Source of the DNA: Anastrepha obliqua
Taxonomy: Eukaryota; Arthropoda; Insecta; Diptera; Tephritidae
Length of the DNA: 64,000 nucleotides
Assembly: GCF_027943255.1 (NCBI RefSeq)
Contig: NC_072892.1
Coordinates: forward strand, 20,111,792 to 20,175,791
Direction: 5' to 3'
The first letter of the stretch is position 1; every line of letters starts with the position of its first letter. A program made the position numbers and the translations under genes. This document shows positions 12,126 through 22,500 of this stretch, in pieces. Below the pieces are notes generated by a model. The model had not been told where the DNA came from, ran no database searches, and was given only the letters and a program-made list of their open reading frames with translations.

Positions 12126-13320
12126 ATCAGTTTAGTCCATCTGAAGTAATTACAGAAGTAAGCAACCAATCCACTTCTTCCCTAATTGCGGCTACTTCTG
12201 CTTAGAAAACACGTGCATTGTTTAATGTGGTCATGAAGCACCGAAAAGAAATTATCTTAACATGTTTTATTCTATAAAGGTTTATAAATTTAAAATTTTT
12301 TAATCAAACTTCAAAAGTTTTTACCTCTTCCATATAAACAACTAAAAAGTTTCTTTTAATGGCGTTAGTAGTTACTTTTGAATTCTATCAAAGGAACCAA
12401 ACTGTCTTCTTTCGCGATCGCCAGTGTAGATGTTCACATTTCTAAGAACGAAGCTCATCACCGCTTCAGCCTGCATATGTGTAGTGAACCATTTGAACCA
12501 ACCGGGCGTATGAGTGTCTTCTTCTTTTCGCTTGACTAAGTTACCGTATAAATAAATTTCGTTAGAGCAACAACAACACGTGTAACATAAGTAGCCCTGC
12601 ATAAATACACAGAAAATAGCCGAAAAAAGAATAGCTGAAAATAAACAATTGAATTGAATAAAATGAAATCAAATACAAACAAAAATCACCAAAAAAGAAA
12701 ACAAACAGCGACAAAAAATGGTTGAAGTGCTGGTTGTCTAAAAGCGAAAGAATTGGAGCGAATGAAAGTGAAAAAAAACGAAACTAAACAAATCATAAAT
12801 ACACAGACTCTGAAGAATAAACGCCCTCGAAGTGCTTGCATGTGAGTGCAAATGGGTGTGTGCGTATGTATGTGTGCAGAGGATGTTAACTTTGGCGCTG
12901 TGCAAGAAACACCAACGAAGTTTCGAAAAGGGTGCAAGTAGAGCAACAAAAATAACGAAATGCGAACAGCTGCAGTATTTCTGGCAGAATTGGCAACAGC
13001 AAAAGCAACATCAATGAAATCATCATCAACTCTCGTACCAACAACGCGAATAGCAACACTCAAGGCATTGGCAGTGCTCCACTAACTCAGTCAGGCGGTA
13101 ATTCAGTCAGTCGGTCGTTTGTTGCACAAACATACATATGTATGTGGCATACGTTTATTTCAAATAAATATTATCAAAAAGCAAACTGAAGTATAATCGA
13201 AATCCGCCGATTTTCCAGAGGCAACCGGGCGACCAAAATTGTGCCAATACATACAAACGTAAAATACCCATACCCATTCGTATTGACAGGCGCGCGTGTG
13301 CCAAATTTCGAAACAAATTC
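12126..13320. other. region upstream of the first dpr coding exon
   Basis: No protein domain. Candidate transcription-start context is limited to a cluster of TCAGTC initiator-like words at 13087, 13103 and 13107, about 350 bases before the start codon, without a convincing TATA or DPE. Part of this stretch is probably 5' untranslated sequence, but the transcription start and any 5' introns cannot be fixed from sequence alone. Confidence 0.35.
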
Positions 13321-13458
13321 ATGCCCAACTTATTCGTTAGTGTATTCGTCTACGAACTGTGCGCAAGTTGTCAAATCGCAATAGTTTGTCACCGCCAACC
13401 AGAAGAGAGCAGCGGCAGCCTTTTCTTCATATCCTCGAACGCAGAACAAAACATTTAA
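13321..13458 (+). other. 45-codon upstream ORF overlapping the dpr start codon (TAATG)
   Basis: An ATG at 13321 opens a frame of 45 codons that ends in TAA at 13456-13458; the last A of the stop is the first A of the dpr ATG at 13458. The predicted peptide starts MPNLFVSVFVYELCASCQ and resembles no family I know. If this stretch is in the mature mRNA, a ribosome finishing the upstream ORF would stop exactly on the main start, the arrangement used for termination-reinitiation. It depends on 13321 lying in the transcript, which the sequence does not prove. Confidence 0.4.
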
Positions 13459-13524
13459 TGGATTTGAAAAAAATGCAGACTTTCATTTGGAGTATTCTGT
13501 TTGGCCTTTTAATATTCGTTCCTG
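13458..13524 (+). CDS. dpr20: dpr gene exon 1: start codon and signal peptide
   Basis: It encodes 22 residues plus one base: MDLKKM, then the hydrophobic core QTFIWSILFGLLIFVP, a typical secretion signal. The ATG at 13458 is the first in-frame ATG; a second Met at codon 6 would also leave a good signal peptide. The donor G|GTAAGT at 13525 is strong. The leftover G joins GT of exon 2 to make Gly, giving VPGSTLNA around a plausible signal-peptidase site. Intron 1 is 17.4 kb. The link to exon 2 is inferred from phase and sense, not from a transcript. Confidence 0.75.
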
Positions 13525-16500
13525 GTAAGTTTCAAACTGTTGTAAACAATAACAACTACAACATTTTTTTATACTGCCGAAAGGCAAGCTCAAATAGAAC
13601 TCGCTGAAAATTATAAAATAAATTCCGTTTAATTTTTTCAATTATTTTATAACTACTTCAACCAAATACATATGGAAATGCATCCATATGTGCTAAAGGT
13701 CAGTGAAACCAAGTACAAATGGCTAGTCGATTAGGAGTAGTTGAATAAGCGAAAGCAAAACAATCCATTTAGCATCGTCGTATAGCCAAGTATTTCGCAT
13801 TAAATTGTAATCCTGTAGTCAGTCGCCATCTCTTTAGTCAAATTATCGTTTCGTGTTTTTGGCAGCTGCATTATGATACTGGCATTTGAACTATGAAAAT
13901 ATGTAAGTTAGGGACATGAGCTGGCTCTTCATGTTTTAAAAAAAGGCTATCTGAGCAAAAAAGAAAAAACAACTGGCCTTAAAGTAAATGTCGAGAAAAC
14001 AATAGTACTGTACCTTAATGGCACCGTATTGGAGTCATTGGTAGTGGGTGCAAAGGCCGACTTTGTTTTGCTAATTCTGCATTTAACATCCACTTCAGCA
14101 CCACCGACTGCGGCGATCATGCAGCCATGGTAACAAAATTTGTCAACGCTTTAAGGGGGAGTCTGGTTTATAAGGTCAAAAAAATCAATTTTTTTTTTTT
14201 TGTTTTAAGCGATTCCTAATATATTTCAGAATATTCACACAAAGTTACAGAGCCTAATTCTCAATATTTCCGTAGATACAAAGTTACGCTATGACCGGAC
14301 AGCTATAGTAAAAACTTTACCTTCTTTTCTCGACTTTTCATTTTTATGATTTCTTTGAATTGGCATACATCAATGAAAAAAAACTAATGAACCTTTTGAA
14401 ATAAATCATAGCTTGTTCCCTTTAGTATTAAATTCTCATCTATTTGAAGTAACAAAATAGATAAACAAAATTTTTCAAGATTTTTATACCAAGTTGAAGT
14501 GAATTTTTTTTTTTATAGAAAGGCATTTTTTTCTTTAAAACCTCCAAAAAGTTGAAAGTTTCGAATTTCTCTCAGTTTTCTCAGTTCATCTAGAATAAAA
14601 AATCATGATAATTAGAAATCCATTTGAATTTTTTGCTTTAGATAATAATTACGAGTTGTATCTTGTACGCAAGTTGGAAACTCCAGCGTTGCAGCGCTCT
14701 ACTAATTTCTATGTTAAACTTTTTTTTTCAACTTATTTTAACCAGTACACAAATTTTTTATACTTTTTAAATGTTCATTAAAAGATAGCAAAAACTTTGC
14801 AGTGCTAAATTAATTTTTTCCTTAAAAAAAACATCGCAAAGAGAGATTTTTAGACCTCATAAACCAGGCTCCCCCTTAAAGCGTTGACAAATTTTGTTAC
14901 CATGGCTGCATGATCGCCACAGTCGGTGGTTCTGAAGTGGATGTTGAATGCAGAATTAGCAAAACACAGTTGGCCTTTGACATCCCCGCTCAAATGTAGC
15001 AAAACAGTGACATCGCTCTTTGCACAAAGTGTACATATTCAACTCCAGTATTAAGGGATTAGGGGTAGTCAGAAGTCCGAAAAAATTATGATTTTCAATA
15101 ATTTTTTTTGCTAGTAAGTTGCTTTTTTTACAAAAACAAAAACATAGCATTTTTTAATCATGTTACGACTTGACTTTAGCTAAATTAAAAAAAAATGGAT
15201 AAATGTCTTCAGAAGTCCCTTGCGGTGATCATCACAAGTCCTTGGAAATTCATCTAAAATCAGTCGGACAAAAGAAATTAGTTTTATCAATGGATAATCT
15301 TGTGCCTGATCGAAGCTTTTGTTTTCAAAATTAATATAACAATATGGCGGCCCCAGGAAATATTTTTCAGATTTTCGAGAAAAAAACATACAGTTAATTG
15401 TTTAAAAAACAATTTTAATTTTCGAAAAAAAAAAATCCTTCGATTAGGCACGAGTTTTTTATGTTTTTCAAAAGCAGTATACATTTTATTGAAATCTTCC
15501 AAGCGGTTTTTAAGTTACAGTGATCACCAGTTCAAAAAACATACAGGGAGAACGATATGAAGTGTTACCTATTCAAAACACCATAACTTTTTTGTGTGAA
15601 ATTAGTTTTTATTGATTTCAAACACAAAATTGTTCAGAAATAGAGTTGTATTTTGTTTAATAAACACGGATTGTCCTGTTTCATTAGGAACATAAAGGCC
15701 GATCTCCGCAAGGAGAAATGGTCTAGAAATCGACCCTGTGCGCAATTTAATCATAAATTTTCAGTATTTTTCTAATTTCCAGAATATTGATGAACTGTAA
15801 ACGTTTACTGTATTGGCTGGTTTAAAAGTTACATTAATATTCAGCATTTATTGTTTTACCAGTTTGCAAGTAATCCACAAACAAAATTTCTTTCGCATCC
15901 CAAAAAACTGATGCTAGCAACTTCCTGGCCGATTTGGAAGCAATACACATATGCCAACGATTAGTCCAGTCATCAAAGCACATTTGAAACGCATTTGAAG
16001 AGATCTTCTTCAGCTCCTTCAGCGAATTTTCCTTAATGGCCTCTAACGACTCAAAGCGGCATCTGCGGAGTGGAAATTTAAGTTTTGGGAAAAGGTAAAA
16101 GTCACGGGAGGATAAATCCGATGAATGCGATAGTTGTGCGATGATATTTGACGAGGTTTTGATCAAAAAAGTGTGCACAAAATGAGCCTTGTGAGACGGT
16201 GCGTTATCATGGTGCAAGATCCATGAGTTTTTTTTACAAATTGGGGCGTTCCCTACGCGCATAACTTCCAAATAATATTCTATATTATTTACTAGCAAAC
16301 CCGGCCCCCTGCGCTGGGCACACTAAAATAGAATAGGTATGGTTTAGAACAGAATATATATGATTTTCATATTATTTATTTCTTTATTCTTTATTCAAGC
16401 GCTTTGGCATAAACAATATTTTTTGTTCTTCTATTTGTTTTTGAGTAAATATAAAATATAAATTGAAAATCAGGAAAAAAGAAGATTGTTTTTAAATTTC

Positions 16501-19500
16501 AAATCAACGCATATGAATAACTAAGAAACAATCGTCTTTTTTCCTGATCATCCATGAATTTTTCGTTTCAATTTATATGTTTTATTAAGCATTGGAGCTT
16601 TTTTAACCATTATCCATTTATATTTTTCAAAAAAAAAAAACGAAAAAAAAATTGTTTTCCACGAACACATAATTTCATTCGGATTTCACATTAAATTCTC
16701 AAATTTCGTAAGAAATTATTCACTGTTCCAAAATCCACTCCAAAAAAATTCACAAACAATTTTTACATGTTGCACTTACGTTTTTTCCTTATGGCATCCA
16801 AATCAGAAAGAAATATTGACACATTGTAACTCACACTGTCAATTTGACAGTTCAGTTCCGCCCCAAGCGTTAAAAAAGTAAGCGACATTATGGCTGGTTC
16901 AAAAGAACGCTGTACCCGTTGCCAGTGCTCCGAATTACAACCAAACTTTACGAAACCCATTTTCAATACTTAATTAACAATGTGCGTAAGTTTGGTTTAA
17001 TTCGGTGCAAAGACACGGCGGGTCCACGTTTTGGAATATCTTTCGAGACCCTAGTCATCAATAGGTTTGAAAATTACCCCCTATTAAAGCACTTATCAAC
17101 AGCTTTCATTTGATATCCATATTGTACAAACACATTCTAGGGTCCACGTTTTGGTCTCTATCTCGAGACCCTAGTCACGGAGCGGCATGAAAAATACTCT
17201 GTATTAAAGCATTCACCAACAGCTTCAATTTGATATCCATATTGTACAAACACATTCTAGGGTCCACGTTTTGGTCTCTATCTCGAGACCCTAGTCACGG
17301 AGCGGCATGAAAAATACTCTGGACTAAAGCATTCACCAACAGCTTCCATTTGGTACCCATATTGTACATACACATCCGAAGGTTACCCGGGTCCACGTTT
17401 TGACCTACATATATCTCGAGCCCTATTTCCAAAATAAAATATAATCCATGTTACTCGTGGATGATGTAGCTTTCGAATGGTGAAAGAATTTTTAAAATCG
17501 GTCCAGTAGTTTTTGAGCCTATTCATTACAAACAAACAAAGTTTTCCTCTTTATAATATTAGTATAGATAGTATAGATTATTAATAATATTATATTATAT
17601 ATTAGCACCATTTGGAATGAATTCCGATTGCACAACTCCATGATAACCAAAGAAAACGAGTAGCTGGACTTTCACTTTTGACCGACTTTGATGTGGTTTT
17701 TTGGGTGTTGGCTCATATGAATAAAAATATAAAAAAAAATAAATAATTGGCGCGTACACTTCTGTTAGGTGTTTGGCCGAGCTCCTCCTCCTATTTGTGG
17801 TGTGCGTCTTGGTGTTGTTCCACAAATGGAGGGACCTACAGTTTCAAGCCGACTCCGAACGGCAGATATTTTTATGAGGAGCTTTTTCATGGCAGAAATA
17901 CACTCGGAGGTTTTGCCATTGCCTGCCGAGGGGCGACCACTATTAGAAAAATGTTTTTATTAATTTTGCTTTCACCGAGATTCGAACCAACGACCTCTCA
18001 GTGAATTCCGAATGGTGATCACGCACCAACCCATTCGGCTACGGCGGCCGCTCATATGAATAGCGCCATTATACCGTCTGCTGACTGATTTGCATGTCAA
18101 ACTCATACACTCACGTCTCATCACCTGTTATGATGGATTGGATAAACATTGGGTCCTAATTCACTTGCTTCAGCATGTGTTCAGTCACCTTCTTCCGATG
18201 AATTTTTTTAAAGAAATTCATTTCTCTTGGAACGAGTCGAGTAGCCACACGTCTCATGTCCAATTGATGGTGTAAAATGTTGCGAACTAGTCACAGGCTA
18301 CCCCCTTCCAACTTAAATGATGGTTTGGTGGTTTTCCAGCACCATTTCCTTGACTTTGTCGCCGTTTTTATCCGGGCAAAACTTCCACGACTTCTCGGCC
18401 CTCTGCAAAAGCCTTATACCACTCGTAGACCCGCGTTTTTGATAAAGCACACTCGCCATAGGCTTTCTGCAAGATTTTCAATGATTCGGCATACAAAGTC
18501 CCGTTCAAAACACAAACTTTAAGACAAATTCTGTGTTCGATATTTTTATCCATAGTGAAAAACGCAGAGCACACCTGCGGTTGACTGATATAATTAAATG
18601 CCAAAAACGAGCTAACTGACAGATCAGGCTCAAACTCTGCGACACTATAGAGGACAGTTGCACTAACATTCCAGAAAAAAAAAATTTAGACATATATACA
18701 TAGTATGTGTATCGCGCGCTTTTTAAATGAAATTTTGTTGACAGAATGTAAATTTTGCTGAGAAAATCGCATTCGAATGTGTTTATGTTCCATAGTTAGC
18801 GAATGCTGCACCCGTTGTGCACACAACTTTCTGAAAACCAGTAGTTTAGCTAATACTAGGGCTTCTTCTAAGTCTCTTTCAGTTACTCGTTGATTGTCCA
18901 ATACGATTTCCTGTATTTTTTCTATGTTCTATGGTGTTTTTGCTGTTTTTCGACTTGCGTGACGTGGATTGTCATCAAGATTTATACGACCACGTTTAAA
19001 CTCAGCAATCCATATTTCTACTGAACTGATTGAAAATTCTTTATACCGAACGTTGAAAGTATTCTTTCATAAATTTTCTTTGCTTTTAAAACTTCCAAAA
19101 ATAAAACTTCAATAACTTGCGCGACGACCTATTCACGAGCCTATCTCGCCATATTCATGTTTGGACAAAAATTTTCATCGCGTATCAGACTCGTTAGAGC
19201 ACGGCAGGGAGTTAAAGAAGGAATTCCGTACTTTCATTAGATGTTATAATTATTTTTTGACACCCAGAAGCGAGGCTGGGACAGTCATATTTTAAGTACT
19301 TCAACCGTTTCAGTTTATATTCTTCTTTTCAAACAATTTAATATTTGACTATACTTTCTGCAACCTGCCTAGTATTTCTAACTATTTATATCAGGTATGG
19401 CCAGCCTTATGCTGAAATTGATACACTTATGCAGGCTCATTTTTATTTTCAGCAGGTAAACCAGTGCTTTTCTTATAAAATTTTTTTGCTTCAGCAAAAA

Positions 19501-22500
19501 GCGAAAATATTTCGGAGAGTGAGGTGCCTGTGTAATGCATATTTTTGTCATCTGATCCAAAATGAATATTTTGCACAAAAATTATTTTATTATCATAAGG
19601 GCAGTTGTCACACTAAGATTAAATAAGGAGTGCACCGATAAATTTAGGGTTGCAGAAATACAGATAAAGTAAGTGGAAGATAAAAAAATTAATATACCAC
19701 CCCAGATTTTAAGCATAGTAAATACCTGAATACTAAATGGAAAAATAATATCTCAATAAAAAAATCGGCTATGTTACCTTATTTTCTACATTTTCAGCGA
19801 ATATAAATTCGTGGAACAGTTTAAGCCGGCGCCAAAAATAAGCATATTTTAAAAAATTAAGAAATGGAATTGAGGATTTTGGAGCTTTGCTCTGTTTATT
19901 TAGGTCAGCCTGTGCTATAGCAACCTTTTAAAAAAATGTTTCCCTTTTCCAACCGCATTAAGTGCCAGCAAATAAATTACTATACATGAATGTAAATATT
20001 TATGTTGCTATGTTGTATTTCAGTCTCGACTACCTTCCCTTCTTACTTAATAAACGAAACAACCTTTTACTGCTGCTCGTTGTATTTATTTTATTTAATG
20101 CGGAGCTCGTGAATTTTTTAAATTTAATTTTTATTAAATATTTTCTAAACGAAATTTTGTTAAAATTCCACCCCAACATAAAGTCAAATCTATGCACACA
20201 CGTTGAATGACATTGAATACCATAGTAGAACTCTTACGTGGAAAAGTAGTTGCTAAGTTCAGCCGAAAATTTTCCCTAAAGCAAACCGCCTTTCCTTCAT
20301 AATATGTATTTGGATTTATACACAGCCAGAGTTTAAGAGCATGAAAGAAACACAGCGAACAATAGCGCGAGCGCGAACTATCAACTTGAGCCAATATTTA
20401 CCAGCAATATTTCCACCATCAAGCAACAAAGGTATCTATCAGCATTCCACAATTAACGACGATATCAAAATTCGTCAGCAAGCACTCGGTGGCCGTCATA
20501 CACGCCAACCACAGGCCACACTCCATTCACCAAATTAATCGGTGGACCAAATTCGATTAAATAATGCCATGGCCAGCAGAGGAAAACTACAAAAGAGCAG
20601 AGGAAGCGTAATTTTCCGCATTGCAATCGTGCAACATGACTTAAACAGTTTTATGAAGATTGGCCAGGGGTGGTGCGGAAACGTCACGGGCGAATCGTTA
20701 CGGCTGCCGTACATAAAATGTGCGCGTAATTCAAACTTTTCGCCCCGGAAAATTGTGTTAAAAGCGCGAAACTTTATTTCAACATCTTCCAGCATTCGAG
20801 TTAGCTGCTGCTGCTTTCCATCGACACGCCTCATTCGATGCCGCTCCACGCTACTTTGCAATTTTCGAAGCGCCTTGCATTGCTTAACTTGGCGGTGATG
20901 TAAACATCCAAGTGCCGCTCTCCGAACTCATATAAAAGTGGTAGCAGTACAACAACAATGTCAACAACAACGTAAATATTGTGCAAATAATAACAAAAAG
21001 TTGAAGAACCATCGAAGAATTAGCAACAAATAAATAATTTTTGTAGAGTTTGAACGGAATAAGCCGACTTGATTACTACTCTTCACGGCACTTTGAACTT
21101 TGGCAAAAAGCAAACTGAAATTTCAGCTGAAAAGTGCAATGCGAAGCTGAAGTTACTGCTAGTAAAAGAGCGTAAAAGCTGTGTAATATAAGTGAGTGAG
21201 TGCTTTTCATTAAGCGCATAGTTGGATTAAAGAGGTTAAGGTCGGCTTAAAGTTAAATGGGGCACAAGTATTAGTGGAATTGTAGAGCAAGTAGAGGACT
21301 AAACATAGTCGGTTTTGTAGCGGGAGGAAGGTAAAATTCATCAAAAGTTTCATTTTACTATAATTTGAAGTGTTGGAAAGTCGGGGTGCATTGGGGAAAA
21401 TTTGTCAGCTGGCTTTTATGCCCATTCTCACTAAATGTGCATATCATAGATATTTTCCTTGTAATTTTGCTCTACCATTGCAAACGCAATGCGAAATTTT
21501 GTATTCCCTTACAAATGCATCATTTTTAATACATAATTTATAATTTTAAAATGTAAAATGAGAAAAGTTTAAAATGCTGTTAATATTTATTGTCGAAGAA
21601 GAATTTTTCTTTCGAGACTACATGCAATGGGTTTCGATTTTTCTTGATCTGAGTATTTGCAGAACCTTACTTGAATCTTATTAGACAATTTGTTTTTCTT
21701 GTTCACTCCGCTCGAGAGCATAGAGTCTCGACAAGACCCTTCCATCCGGCTCTGGGTTGTTGTTTTTGCGCCGTCCCATGTGATGTCGGCATCTGCTAGG
21801 TCACGCAACATCGACTTGCGCCAAGCGGTCTTTAGACAAATGCGATCTCTGCTCTCTTGTCTCAGTCCAGTGCCATTCTCGTGGTGCCATCTGGTGGATC
21901 TCTAAGCGTACAGGGTTTGATTGAAAAGTAATGAGCCTTATTTTTTTAAGCAGTTTTATTAAACCTTTCCGCTTATGCAACTAATATTCTTCAAAATAGG
22001 ACCCTTGAGCATCAATACACCGCTGGTAGCGGTCCTTCCACTGCAGGAAACATTTTTTAAACTCATCTGCCGGAATCGCGTTCAATTCGGCTGTAACAGT
22101 TTTTTGGATCGCCTCGATGGAGTCGAAACGCCTCCCCTTCAGCTTTCTTTTCAGGTGCGGGAACAAGAAGAAGTCCGGAGTGGACAGGTCTGGGCTGTAG
22201 GGAGGGTGGGGAAGCACCGGAACCCCCATCTTGGCCAATACTTCACAACTCTTTTCCACACGCAATTGCTTTTGTTCATCAGTCAAAACCTTTGGAACCA
22301 ATTTGGCACACACTTTGCGCATTTTAAGTTTTCCGGTCACGATTTCCCGCACATTGTAATAAGTTAAATTTAACTCTTCACTGATCTCACGTAGACTAGC
22401 ACGACGGTCAATGTTCAAAAATTCACGAACCCGGTTCACATCTTCGTCTGTTTGCGTCGTCGAAGACCTTCCAGATCGCTGTTCGTTTTCGACGTCCTCT

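Larger units (their letters stand above)
15834..18604 (-). mobile_element. mariner transposon (DD34D), split by two later insertions
   Basis: Minus-strand pieces in order: N-terminal helix-turn-helix region at 18550-18368 (MDKNIEHRICLKVCVLNG, then RVYEWYKAFAEGREVVE), a central piece with TGDET at about 18140-18060, PKKPHQSRSKVKVQLLVFFG and SEFIPNG at 17710-17595, and the C-terminal part at 16298-15834 with WILHHDNAPSHKAH and HSSDLSSRDFYLFPKLK. There are 34 residues between the last two catalytic Asp, the mariner signature. A SINE (17724-18050) and an unclassified insert (about 16300-17590) interrupt it. Terminal repeats were not resolved. It is inactive. Confidence 0.8.

Noticed and set aside
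17020..17430. Regular repeats reminiscent of a CRISPR array
   Set aside because: The 120-bp units are contiguous near-identical tandem copies without unique spacers, in an insect intron.
20535..20898. Overlapping ORFs of 108 and 118 codons on both strands
   Set aside because: No domain, no splice context, mutual antisense overlap; probably chance openness in a less AT-rich stretch.
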